Assembly: GCF_003403015.1 (NCBI RefSeq) | Contig: NZ_QURL01000007.1 | Span: forward strand, 1-64,000 | DNA length: 64,000 nt | From: Fulvimarina endophytica | GTDB taxonomy: Bacteria; Pseudomonadota; Alphaproteobacteria; Rhizobiales; Rhizobiaceae | Direction: 5' to 3' | Part shown: positions 45,356 through 53,607 of the stretch, one piece after another | Layout of the letters: every line of letters begins with the position of its first letter | How positions within the stretch are numbered: position 1 is the first letter of the stretch | Notes under the pieces: model-generated | Told to the model about the DNA's origin: nothing | What the model saw: the letters and a program-made list of their open reading frames with translations, nothing else | The model's database searches: none | Position numbers and translations under genes: made by a program

Positions 45356-45535
45356 ATGGCCGTACCCAAGCGAAAGACCACCCCTTCCAAGCGCGGCATG
45401 CGCCGTTCGGCCGACGCGCTGAAGAACCCGACCTATATCGAGGACAAGAACTCCGGCGAACTGCGTCGCCCGCATCATGTGGACCTGAAGTCCGGCATGT
45501 ATCGTGGCCGTCAGATCCTGACGCCGAAGGACTGA
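45356..45535 (+). CDS. rpmF: 50S ribosomal protein L32
   Basis: The 59-residue protein [20 protein letters not shown]... ends with [13 protein letters not shown]. Length and sequence are typical of L32 in Hyphomicrobiales, without the zinc cysteines of some other bacteria. A gagcgg-agacc region lies before the ATG. A clear terminator follows 26 bases after the stop. Confidence 0.97.
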   Translation: MAVPKRKTTPSKRGMRRSADALKNPTYIEDKNSGELRRPHHVDLKSGMYRGRQILTPKD

Positions 45536-45561
45536 TCGCCTCGCCGTCAGCTTAAGTTTCG

Positions 45562-45593
45562 ACCCGGCGCCTTCCGAGGCCGCCGGGTTTTTT
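45562..45593 (+). terminator. Rho-independent terminator after rpmF
   Basis: ACCCGGCG at 45562-45569 pairs with CGCCGGGT at 45581-45588, and six T follow (45588-45593). The loop is 11 bases. Confidence 0.88.
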
Positions 45594-45687
45594 GCGTCTT
45601 GCGCCTTCTCTGCACACATGCACCCTTCATTGCCTCCGGCTTGAGGCTCGCTGGTCGGAACGGACGTGAAGAGGAGGACAAGACATC

Positions 45688-46761
45688 ATGCGCAGCGAGA
45701 TCGCGGCACGCATCGCCGATTTTCAGGCGCTGACCGGCGCGCACACTTCCATCGGCCTTGCGCCCATGGCCGGTGCCTGTCCGCCCGAGCTTTCGATCGC
45801 GGTCTGTAAGGCCGGGGGAATCGGCTCCTGCGGCGCGCTTCTCTCCTCTCCTGCCGAAATCGCCGAATGGGCCCGCGCCTTCCGCGCCGGCTCGGACGGT
45901 CCGTTCCTGATCAATCTCTGGGTCCCCGATCCCGAACCGCTGCGCGATGCCCGGCACGAGGCGAGCATTAGGGCCGCACTCTCGGACTGGGGCCCTGCCG
46001 TCGAGCCGGATGCGGGCGATGCGCCGCTGCAGGATTTCGGCGCGCAGGTCGAGGCGGTCATCGCGGTAAAGCCGCTCGGCTTCTCCACCATCATGGGCCT
46101 GCCGTCCGAGCAGGTGATCGCTGAGGTGAAGCGGGCGGGAATCCTCTGGTTCGCGACGGTGACGACGCCCGAGGAGGCGCGCGCGGCCGTAGAGGCCGGT
46201 GCCGACGTCATCGTCGCACAGGGCGCGGAGGCCGGCGGGCATCGCGGCGCCTTCCGCGCCGAGAATGCCGAGCGCCAGGCGATCGGCTCCCTTGCTCTCA
46301 TCCCGGCGATCGTCGATGCGGTCTCATGTCCGGTCGTTGCCGCCGGCGGCATCGCCGACGCACGGGGTGCCATCGCGGCGCTCGCACTCGGCGCATCCGG
46401 CGTGCAGATCGGCACCGGTTTTCTGCGGACGCCGGAAGCTGCGACCAACCGGGGCTGGGCGGACGCCATCACCGGCCTTGCGCCTGAAGGCACCGTTTTG
46501 ACACGAGGATTTTCCGGCCGGACCGGACGCGCGATTCGCACACGCTATACCGAGGCGGTGGCGAGCGGCGACCTGCCCGAGCCGGCCCCCTACCCCGTGC
46601 AGCGCGGCCTGACGGCGAACATGCGCAAGGCGGCGGCGAAGGATGGCGATATCGACCGAATGCAGGCCTGGGCCGGCCAGTCGGCACGCCTTGCCGAGGC
46701 GCGCCCGGCCGGCGAGATCCTGCGAACCATCGCCGCCGGAATCGACGCTTTCCTGGCCTGA
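45688..46761 (+). CDS. Nitronate monooxygenase-like FMN protein
   Basis: The 357-residue TIM-barrel flavoprotein of the NMO/2-nitropropane dioxygenase family has APMAGACPPELSIAVCKAGGIGSCGALL near residue 25, the FMN/base region VIVAQGAEAGGHRGAF with its conserved His, PVVAAGGIADARGAIAALALGASGVQIGTGFL and TRGFSGRTGRAI. Class I members oxidise toxic propionate 3-nitronate. GAGGAGG lies upstream of the ATG. Exact substrate and class are inferred from motifs only. Confidence 0.87.
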   Translation: MRSEIAARIADFQALTGAHTSIGLAPMAGACPPELSIAVCKAGGIGSCGALLSSPAEIAEWARAFRAGSDGPFLINLWVPDPEPLRDARHEASIRAALSDWGPAVEPDAGDAPLQDFGAQVEAVIAVKPLGFSTIMGLPSEQVIAEVKRAGILWFATVTTPEEARAAVEAGADVIVAQGAEAGGHRGAFRAENAERQAIGSLALIPAIVDAVSCPVVAAGGIADARGAIAALALGASGVQIGTGFLRTPEAATNRGWADAITGLAPEGTVLTRGFSGRTGRAIRTRYTEAVASGDLPEPAPYPVQRGLTANMRKAAAKDGDIDRMQAWAGQSARLAEARPAGEILRTIAAGIDAFLA

Positions 46762-46865
46762 CCACGCCTCGGGCTCATGCCGGGTGGCGGCCGAGGCATG
46801 CCGTGCAACCGGGCCGACCCGAAACGGCGTACCGGCTTCGAGCGGGGCGCCCGATCGATTCGCGA

Positions 46866-46883
46866 TGGGCTGGCCTCAGCCCA
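46866..46883. terminator. Stem-loop between the nitronate monooxygenase-like gene and phaR
   Basis: TGGGCTG/CAGCCCA forms a perfect 7-bp stem with a 4-base loop in the 137-base convergent gap, 15 bases from the phaR stop codon. It has no U-run, so it is only a weak candidate. Confidence 0.35.
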
Positions 46884-46898
46884 CCAGCATCGGCCTTC

Positions 46899-47480
46899 TC
46901 AGCCCTTCGGCGTCAGCTTGTCGATCTTGTCCTGCATCTCCGCGAGCTGTCGGCGCATCGATTCGAGCTCGTCATGCTGGTTCTCGGAGGGGCCGGGCCG
47001 ACTGTCCTGTCCCTCTTTCGCGGATTCGTGAACGAACGGATTGAACATCGACATCGCCTTGCGGAACATCTCGGTGTTCGCCCGCACCTGGGCCTCCATC
47101 AGCTCCATGGGCGACCGGCCGACCGCACTTTTCATCGTTTCGCGGAACCGCTCCTGTTCGCGCGCCAGCGAGGACATGGACTGTTCGAGATAGGAGGGCA
47201 CGACCATCTGCATCTGATCGCCGTAAAAGCCGATCAGCTGGCGCAGGAAGGCGGTCGGCATCAAGGCCTGGCCGGTCTTGCTCTCCTGCTCGAAGATGAT
47301 CTGGGTCAGGACGGAATGGGTGATGTCGTCGCCGCTCTTGGCGTCCTGGACCGTGAACTCCTCGTTGTTCTTGATCATGGTCGCGAGGTTGTCGAGGGTG
47401 ACGTACTGGCTCGTCCCGGTGTTGTAGAGCCGTCGGTTGGCGTACTTCTTGATCACGGTGACGTCGGACTGCTTGGCCAT
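46899..47480 (-). CDS. phaR: Polyhydroxyalkanoate synthesis repressor PhaR
   Basis: The 193-residue protein has the PhaR N-terminal domain VIKKYANRRLYNTGTSQYVTLDNLATMIKNNEEFTVQDAKSGDDIT near residue 9, followed by the PHB-granule domain and a C-terminal coiled-coil stretch (about residues 155-190, ELESMRRQLAEMQDKIDKL). It represses phasin and related genes and binds PHB granules. It is divergent from phaA across a 292-base gap, the common arrangement for this pair. Confidence 0.94.
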   Translation of the reverse strand: MAKQSDVTVIKKYANRRLYNTGTSQYVTLDNLATMIKNNEEFTVQDAKSGDDITHSVLTQIIFEQESKTGQALMPTAFLRQLIGFYGDQMQMVVPSYLEQSMSSLAREQERFRETMKSAVGRSPMELMEAQVRANTEMFRKAMSMFNPFVHESAKEGQDSRPGPSENQHDELESMRRQLAEMQDKIDKLTPKG

Positions 47481-47663
47481 CTCTTCGCATCCCCAAGGGC
47501 AAGTGCTCATGCACCGCTGCGGGATCGCTCCCCGCGACGCTGCGCTGCAAGAAGGAGTGGCACACTTTCCCGCGCTTTCCAAACCGGAGCCGGACCCCAA
47601 TTTCGGCGTCGAAGCCCGGCGATTCGCACGGCGAGCTTACCGCTGACGAACGGGCAGTTCGAT

Positions 47664-47692
47664 TTGACTTGGAGCGTACAAAGCTCAATTTG
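47664..47692 (+). promoter_or_regulatory. phaA promoter candidate
   Basis: TTGACT at 47664-47669 and AATTTG at 47687-47692 are 17 bases apart, 80 bases upstream of the phaA ATG. The -10 is poor. The phaR-phaA gap also contains GCTGCGCTGCAAG near 47540, a TGC-rich stretch of the kind PhaR proteins are reported to bind. Confidence 0.35.
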
Positions 47693-47772
47693 AGCGAGCC
47701 AGACGAGGGCAACCGGTTGCGACGCCGTTCAAGCGCGGTGTCCATCACGCAAAGAACAGTGGGAGACCGAAT

Positions 47773-48957
47773 ATGAGCAATACACAATCCATCGTGATCG
47801 CAGGCGCGGCCCGTACCGCCGTCGGCTCCTTCAATGGCGGCTTTGCAAACGTGCCGGCCCATGAACTCGGGGCCGCCGCGATCAAGGAGGCCCTGTCGCG
47901 GGCCAAGGTCGACCCGAGCGAGGTCGACGAGGTGATCATGGGGCAGATCCTGACCGCCGCGCAGGGGCAGAACCCCGCCCGTCAGGCCGCCATGGCCGCC
48001 GGCTGCCCGAAGGAGACGACTGCCTGGGGCCTCAACCAGCTCTGCGGCTCGGGTCTTCGCACCGTCGCCATCGGCATGCAGCAGATCGCCATGGGCGATG
48101 CGAAGATCATCGTGGCCGGCGGGCAGGAATCCATGTCGATGGCCCCCCACGCCCAGCATCTTCGCCAGGGCCAGAAGATGGGCGACCTGAAGCTCGTCGA
48201 CACCATGCTGAAGGACGGACTGATCGACGCCTTCAACGGCTACCACATGGGCAATACGGCGGAGAACGTCGCGAACCAGTGGCAGATCACCCGCGAGATG
48301 CAGGACAAGTTCGCCGCCACCTCGCAGAACCGCGCCGAGGAAGCCCAGAAGGCCGGCCGCTTCAAGGACGAGATCGTCCCCTTCACCGTGAAGGGCCGCA
48401 AGGGCGATACGGTCATCGACGCGGACGAGTACATCAAGTACGGCGTCACCGCCGAGGGCATCGCCAAGCTTCGTCCGGCCTTCGACAAGGAAGGCTCCGT
48501 CACCGCCGCCAACGCATCGGGCATCAATGACGGCGGCGCGGCGACGGTCCTCATGAGCGAGGCGGAAGCCGAGCGGCGCGGCGTCACCCCGCTCGTTCGC
48601 ATCGTCTCCTGGGCGACGGCGGGCGTCGATCCGGCGATCATGGGCACCGGCCCGATCCCGGCGAGCCGCAAGGCGCTCGAAAAGGCCGGCTGGAAGATCG
48701 AGGATCTCGATCTCGTCGAATCGAACGAAGCCTTCGCCGCACAGGCCTGTGCCGTGAACAAGGATCTCGGCTGGGATCCGGAGATCGTCAACGTCAACGG
48801 CGGCTCGATCGCCATCGGCCATCCGGTCGGCGCGTCTGGCAACCGCATCCTCAACACGCTGATCCACGAGATGCAGCGTCGCGGCTCGCGCAAGGGCCTC
48901 GCGACCCTCTGCGTCGGCGGCGGCATGGGTGTTGCCATGTGCGTCGAGCGGATCTGA
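47773..48957 (+). CDS. phaA: Acetyl-CoA C-acetyltransferase (beta-ketothiolase)
   Basis: The 394-residue biosynthetic thiolase has acyl-carrying Cys in [29 protein letters not shown], the histidine in [16 protein letters not shown] and second catalytic Cys in [13 protein letters not shown]. It condenses two acetyl-CoA to acetoacetyl-CoA for polyhydroxybutyrate. The divergent phaR supports this role. The acetoacetyl-CoA reductase gene phaB, which usually follows, is not found next to it or elsewhere in the window. Confidence 0.95.
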   Translation: MSNTQSIVIAGAARTAVGSFNGGFANVPAHELGAAAIKEALSRAKVDPSEVDEVIMGQILTAAQGQNPARQAAMAAGCPKETTAWGLNQLCGSGLRTVAIGMQQIAMGDAKIIVAGGQESMSMAPHAQHLRQGQKMGDLKLVDTMLKDGLIDAFNGYHMGNTAENVANQWQITREMQDKFAATSQNRAEEAQKAGRFKDEIVPFTVKGRKGDTVIDADEYIKYGVTAEGIAKLRPAFDKEGSVTAANASGINDGGAATVLMSEAEAERRGVTPLVRIVSWATAGVDPAIMGTGPIPASRKALEKAGWKIEDLDLVESNEAFAAQACAVNKDLGWDPEIVNVNGGSIAIGHPVGASGNRILNTLIHEMQRRGSRKGLATLCVGGGMGVAMCVERI

Positions 48958-49065
48958 CGGGACGCGGACGAACATCGTCCTCTAACCCGCAGAGATACGG
49001 TCGCGAATGGTGGCGGGGCAGTGATTGCCCCGTCCGCCTCGGTCCATTGCAGCCCTCAAGTCCAG

Positions 49066-49093
49066 AGCCCCCGTCGCAAGTCGGGGGCTTTTG
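49066..49093 (+). terminator. Rho-independent terminator after phaA
   Basis: AGCCCCCG at 49066-49073 pairs with CGGGGGCT at 49082-49089 with an 8-base loop, followed by TTTTGTT. A second hairpin, CGGGGCA/TGCCCCG, lies at 49014-49032. Confidence 0.85.
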
Positions 49094-49143
49094 TTCGATG
49101 GTCGCACGACCGGCGTCCTTCACACGAAGAACGGGAATTTGCC

Positions 49144-50031
49144 ATGGCGGACCCAGCCTCTCCTATCCTCGCCAGCGTTCGGGACGATCCGTTCCGGCAA
49201 TTGATCTTTTCCGGCGGCGGGACCCGATGCTTCTGGCATGGCGGCTTCTGCGAGGTGGTGAGGCGGCCGCTCGCCTTGGAGCCAGAGCGCATCACCGGCG
49301 CCTCGGGCGGGGCTTTGTCGGCTGCCTGCTTCATCTCGCGGCGCGAGGAGAAGCTCCTCGCCGTGATGGGCGAGGCCTTCGCCGATCGCGGTCACAATGT
49401 CAGCACGAGCCTTGAGGAGGCGAACGAGGACGGGATCACGCCCCATCAAAGGATCTACCGTGAGGTGGTCGGCGAGGTCTTCGATGCGGACGCCATCGAG
49501 GCGATCGCAGACGGACCCGCCTTCCAGGTGATGATCGCCCATCCGCCGACCGAGAGGTTTCCCAAATGGTCGACCTTTCCCCTGATCGCCGCCTATCTCC
49601 TCGACCTTGCGGTCCGCTCGACCCCGCATGTGAAATGGCCCGAAGCACTCGGCGCCGACAACGATCTCATCGATGCGCGGCTCGCGGCACGCGAAGGCCG
49701 CCTCGTCGACCTCATCTGCGCGGCCGCCGTCATCCCGCCGGTCTTCAACGTCGAGGGCTGGGACGGCGAGAAGGTCATCGATGGCGGCATGACCACCAAG
49801 GCGCCAATTCCCGAACCGGACGAGGGACGATCGCTCATCCTTCTCACCCGTCGCTTCCGGAACCTGCCCCAGACCCCGCGCCGGCTCTACGTCCAGCCTT
49901 CGGGAGAGGTGCCGGCCGACAAGATCGACTTTACCGATCGCGACAAGCTGCATGCGGCCTGGGATGCCGGGCGCAGGGATGGCGAGCTGTTTCTGGCGGG
50001 CGAGGATGCCGGGCTGTTCTCGGAGCGGTGA
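49144..50031 (+). CDS. Patatin-like phospholipase
   Basis: The 295-residue lipid acyl hydrolase of the patatin family has a glycine-rich oxyanion loop IFSGGGTRCFWHGGF near residue 22, the nucleophile elbow GASGGALSA (GxSxG) and the catalytic Asp in VIDGGMTTKAPIP, forming a Ser-Asp dyad. No signal peptide is seen, so it is likely cytoplasmic. It follows the phaA terminator and is convergent with pdeM; no partner gene is evident. The natural lipid substrate is unknown. Confidence 0.88.
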   Translation: MADPASPILASVRDDPFRQLIFSGGGTRCFWHGGFCEVVRRPLALEPERITGASGGALSAACFISRREEKLLAVMGEAFADRGHNVSTSLEEANEDGITPHQRIYREVVGEVFDADAIEAIADGPAFQVMIAHPPTERFPKWSTFPLIAAYLLDLAVRSTPHVKWPEALGADNDLIDARLAAREGRLVDLICAAAVIPPVFNVEGWDGEKVIDGGMTTKAPIPEPDEGRSLILLTRRFRNLPQTPRRLYVQPSGEVPADKIDFTDRDKLHAAWDAGRRDGELFLAGEDAGLFSER

Positions 50032-50047
50032 TCTGAGCCGGACGGCT

Positions 50048-50761
50048 TCAGCAGAGGGAGCCGAAGCCGATCGGATAGACCTTGCGCATGCCGGTGACGA
50101 AGGCCCGGGCACGCGGCCTGTCGAACATGCCCGCATAGGCGCGGTCCAGCACGTTGAGGCCGCCAGTCGTCACCCCGAAGGAGGGCATGATCAGCCGGGT
50201 TCCGTCGCCGACGAAGCAGGTTCCCCGCACGGCCCTTCCGCCGCCACGGACCTTGGCGACCGGATGAAGATGGCCCGCGATTTCTCCATGGGCGGGCGAA
50301 GCACTCGGCACATGGCGCAGGACGAGATCGCCGATGCCAAGCTCCTCGCACGCATCGCCACCGATATCGGCCGGCGGCTCGGGATCGTGATTGCCCATGA
50401 TCCAGGTCCAGTCCCGGCCGGTCATCAGCCTGCGCAGGGTCTGCCTGTGAATCTCGGGAAGCGCGGCTGCCGCATGTCGGTCGTGGAACGAGTCGCCGAG
50501 ACAGACCACACGGCGCGGCTGCAGGCGCGTGAGCACCCGTTCCAGGAGCGTCAACGTCATCGCCGTGTCGTAAGGCGGCAGCATCATGCCACGGCGCGCG
50601 AAGGCGGCGCCCTTCTCGATGTGCAGATCGGAGACGACGAGCGTCTTCGAGGCGGGATGAACCATCACGCCCGCAGGATCGAGCAGCACGGCCTCTCCGG
50701 CGATGCCCGTCTCCAGCCATTCACATTCGTCCTGCCGCATCCGGCGCGCCAACGCATTCAT
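50048..50761 (-). CDS. pdeM: PdeM-like metallophosphoesterase (ligase-associated)
   Basis: The 237-residue calcineurin-fold phosphoesterase has metal-binding motifs TLVVSDLHIEKGAAFARRG (DxH), VCLGDSFHDRHAA (GDxxHD), WIMGNHDPEP (GNHD) and the late EIAGHLHPVAKV (GHxH). This order and the FARRGMMLPPYDT segment fit PdeM of the ligase-associated DNA damage response group. Its usual partners (an Lhr-type helicase, an ATP-dependent ligase and an MBL-fold exonuclease) are not in the window. ATG at 50761 or 50740 are possible starts. Confidence 0.87.
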   Translation of the reverse strand: MNALARRMRQDECEWLETGIAGEAVLLDPAGVMVHPASKTLVVSDLHIEKGAAFARRGMMLPPYDTAMTLTLLERVLTRLQPRRVVCLGDSFHDRHAAAALPEIHRQTLRRLMTGRDWTWIMGNHDPEPPADIGGDACEELGIGDLVLRHVPSASPAHGEIAGHLHPVAKVRGGGRAVRGTCFVGDGTRLIMPSFGVTTGGLNVLDRAYAGMFDRPRARAFVTGMRKVYPIGFGSLC

Positions 50762-50947
50762 CGAAAACCGCCGCCATTCGGTTTTGCGGGCTGTTCGCCC
50801 CTTTCGTCTCGTTCCCGATCTTTTCCACCGCGAGCAAGGCGAAGGCAAGGCACGCCGAAGGTCGCAGGCCATCCGGGTCCATGAGTGCCGGGGCAAGGAG
50901 AAAGCCCTTGCGAAAGCGAAGCGGACTGGCTAGTTAGCGCCGCACGG

Positions 50948-51021
50948 GGCCTCGTGGCGGAGTGGTTACGCAGAGGACTGCAAATCCTTGCACGCCGGTT
51001 CGATTCCGGCCGAGGCCTCCA
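50948..51021 (+). tRNA. tRNA-Cys (anticodon GCA)
   Basis: The 74-nt cloverleaf has acceptor stem GGCCTCG/CGAGGCC, discriminator U and an encoded CCA. The anticodon loop CTGCAAA has anticodon GCA, and the T-arm is GCCGGTTCGATTCCGGC. No integrase or duplicated 3' end is seen beside it. Confidence 0.96.
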
Positions 51022-51301
51022 TCGATATCTCGCGCCCCCGGGCCGCGAACCTTTCCCAGCACATTGGATCGACCGGCGCGGCGCGCGAAAGCGTATCGAT
51101 AGGTCTGTGGATCGCCCGACCCGCTCCCGGCATCCCTTGCGCTGTCGGCCTGCGACCCCTTGGTGCAGAGGCCGCGCCTGTGTTAACCCTTCATGCAGGC
51201 ATCAAACGGCGCGAAACCACGGAAATGCAAGCCTCCCCACCTTCCGATCGACATGACGAGAACGGACCGTATCAATCCATGATCCGGCTGCGGTGACAGT
51301 G

Positions 51302-51784
51302 ATGGTTTGCGGAAGAAGGAGCGCGCGACGGATATTCTCGTTCGCAGGGGTCACCGCTCTGGTTTGCATCCTGTCGGCCTGCGGCAATAGCGGTCTTCGC
51401 CTCCCGACCATGTCGATGCCGGATATGCCCGGCTTCGTCGACCAATTGTCGGGCACGTCTTCGAGGTCCAAGTTCGAGCCGACCGTCTCCGCCGCCCTGA
51501 CCCAGGGCGAGGAACAGGCCCAGCGGATCGCCCTGACCCGCGAATTGCCGCCAGGCTGGGCCCTCACGATCCTGCGAACCAATTCCGGCAGCGACAGACG
51601 CGGCCGCATCCAGACCTGCGGGCTCTATTCCGCCGCCTCCTCCGATGGAAGCCAGAAGCGAAGCGGGATCTTCCGATCCGAGATCGATCGGAGCGGCGAT
51701 GCGGTCTATCTGCGCAGCCTTGCCGAAACGGGCACCCAGAAGCTGATCGTCTACAGCAACTGCCAGAAGCTCGGCCTGTTCTAG
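51302..51784 (+). CDS. Putative lipoprotein, unknown function
   Basis: The 160-residue protein has a lipoprotein signal peptide: basic MVCGRRSARR, a hydrophobic core and the lipobox LSAC with lipidated Cys27. The mature part contains two further cysteines and no recognised domain. A GTG three codons upstream (51293) is an alternative start. It lies alone between tRNA-Cys and the M23 peptidase gene. I do not recognise a family. Confidence 0.72.
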   Translation: MVCGRRSARRIFSFAGVTALVCILSACGNSGLRLPTMSMPDMPGFVDQLSGTSSRSKFEPTVSAALTQGEEQAQRIALTRELPPGWALTILRTNSGSDRRGRIQTCGLYSAASSDGSQKRSGIFRSEIDRSGDAVYLRSLAETGTQKLIVYSNCQKLGLF

Positions 51785-52115
51785 GAGGCCTCGCCGGGTG
51801 GTGAGGATGGCCCCTCCCGGCGAATGCGGTCGCGCTGGATAACGGCATCGGACTGCCGAATTCACACGCTTTGCCGGCAAATGTCGAAGCGGGATTTTGC
51901 TCTAATCCAGGCCCGCCAGACCGCGCGAATCCGCGTCCTGCTTTTCCTTCCTGGATCGCCTTCCCATCGGTCTTCCGGTGCGCGCTCGCCCCTCGCACGA
52001 GCGCAGGAAAGCCTTTGTTAAGGTTAAGCGGCTCTAATGCGGCGAAACGGAGCGTGTCGCAGACAAGCGATCGTCCCCTGCAATCGTAGACGAGAATCGG
52101 GGCGTTTTTCCAGCC
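51785..52115. other. 330-base gap between the lipoprotein and M23 peptidase genes
   Basis: The gap holds a possible weak terminator, CGCCGGG (51792-51798) pairing with CCCGGCG (51816-51822), without a U-run. Near its right end is the AT-richer segment TTGTTAAGGTTAAGCG, which may hold the peptidase promoter. No gene is recognised. Confidence 0.4.
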
Positions 52116-53444
52116 ATGACAGCGACGACAGGACAAAGGCAAAGCTTCGGTCGACGCAGGCAGCCGATCACCTTCGTCGTCGCTCGCGGCGAAACGGTCC
52201 GCCACATCACCCTGGAACGACGCCATTTCGTTCGAAGCGGCTTCGTCGCGGTCATCTGCGGCCTGTGCCTGACGGCGGCCACATACCACTTCGGACCAGT
52301 CGAGGCGGTGCCGGCCGTTCCGGGCGAGAGCGAGCTTCGCCACTCCTACGAACTGCGCCTCGCCGAACTCCGCACCCAGCTCGACGAGGCGACGAGCCGG
52401 CAGTTCGTGGCCCAGAAGATGCTCGAATCCAAGGTCGACCTCCTGCTCGACCAGCAGGAGGTGATCGCCGAGCGCTACGAGCGGCTGGAGCCGCTGTTCC
52501 GGCGCGCCCGCGAGAACGGCATCCTGCCGGGCGTCGATCGGATCGACATGCCGGTGCCCACACCTCGCCCCGGATCGGCCGCAGACGCCTATATCAAGGC
52601 CGAAGCCGAGGCCGGACCCGGTGCCCTCAGAACGCCGGCGGCCACACTATCCTCAACGAACCGGGACGCGGACCCACAGGATGCGGCCTCGCAGGAGAGC
52701 CCGATCCTCGATCCGTTGCAGACCGCCTCCCTACGCCAGTCGAATATCGAGATCTCGCCGGAAACCCTGGGCGATTTTCGCGAGGCGATCGATGTGGCCG
52801 AGCTCCAGCAGATTTCCAATCTGCGGCTCCTCGTGTCGCAGGCGCAGGACCGGACCACTCAGATCTCGTCCGTCCTCGCCTCGGTGGGCATTCGTCCGGG
52901 CACGAGGGCCGAACGCGGCGTCGGAGGTCCCTTCGAGCCGGTCCCCGACGAGTTGGATTTCGACGTCCACTATGCCGAGCTCGACACCGCGCTCGAGCGT
53001 CTCGAGGGCCTGAGGGGGCTTTCGGAGGGCCTCCCCTTCGCCGCACCGATGGATGCGAGCCTGATGTCGTCGACTTTCGGCGTCCGGAAGGACCCGTTCC
53101 TTGGGCGCAGAGCGCTCCATGCGGGCATCGATTACGCCGTGCGCACCGGAACGCCGGTCCGCGCCACGGCATCCGGCACGGTCGTGCGCGCCAAGCGCGC
53201 AGGCGGCTACGGCAATCTGGTGGAGATCGATCACGGCAACGATGTCAGAACGAGGTTCGGCCATCTGTCGCGGATCGACGTGAAGCCGGGCGACAAGGTG
53301 GAACGCGGCCAGACGATCGGCGCCGTCGGCTCGACCGGACGCAGCACGGGTCCCCATCTTCACTACGAGATCCGGCGCGGCAAGAAGGCGGTGGACCCGA
53401 TGGGGTTCATCCGGGCCGGACGCAAGCTCGAAACTCTCAGCTGA
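52116..53444 (+). CDS. M23-family metallopeptidase (LytM/murein hydrolase activator type), membrane anchored
   Basis: The 442-residue protein has a basic cytoplasmic N-terminus, one transmembrane segment (about residues 41-61) and a coiled-coil stretch (about 75-130). After a proline-rich linker and second helical region comes a C-terminal M23 domain (about 310-430) with zinc ligands in RRALHAGIDYAVRTGTP (HxxxD) and TGPHLHYEIRRG (HxH). Both metal motifs are intact, so it may be an active endopeptidase. It follows tRNA-Cys and a lipoprotein and is convergent with prfB. Confidence 0.9.
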   Translation: MTATTGQRQSFGRRRQPITFVVARGETVRHITLERRHFVRSGFVAVICGLCLTAATYHFGPVEAVPAVPGESELRHSYELRLAELRTQLDEATSRQFVAQKMLESKVDLLLDQQEVIAERYERLEPLFRRARENGILPGVDRIDMPVPTPRPGSAADAYIKAEAEAGPGALRTPAATLSSTNRDADPQDAASQESPILDPLQTASLRQSNIEISPETLGDFREAIDVAELQQISNLRLLVSQAQDRTTQISSVLASVGIRPGTRAERGVGGPFEPVPDELDFDVHYAELDTALERLEGLRGLSEGLPFAAPMDASLMSSTFGVRKDPFLGRRALHAGIDYAVRTGTPVRATASGTVVRAKRAGGYGNLVEIDHGNDVRTRFGHLSRIDVKPGDKVERGQTIGAVGSTGRSTGPHLHYEIRRGKKAVDPMGFIRAGRKLETLS

Positions 53445-53503
53445 CGGTTTCTGATTTTCCGGAGAGGGGCGGCGAGTGGATCGCCGCCTCTCTTGGCGTC
53501 TAC

Positions 53504-53600
53504 AGCATCGGACCGAAAAGTGGGCCCGGTTTCCGGACCATCCGATGCGTCAACGATCAGCCGGAGCTTCGGACCCGATTCTCAAATCGGGTCCGAAGCT
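53504..53600. repeat. Dispersed palindromic element, copy B (best preserved)
   Basis: Two nested palindromes are present. The first runs from GCATCGGACCG near 53505 to CGGACCATCCGATGC. The second is a perfect 15-bp stem, AGCTTCGGACCCGAT (53565-53579) with its complement at 53586-53600 and a 6-base loop. It lies 8 bases beyond the prfB stop and 60 bases after the convergent peptidase gene. Related copies are at 2171-2270 and 17101-17193. Confidence 0.75.
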
Positions 53601-53607
53601 CTCGGCG

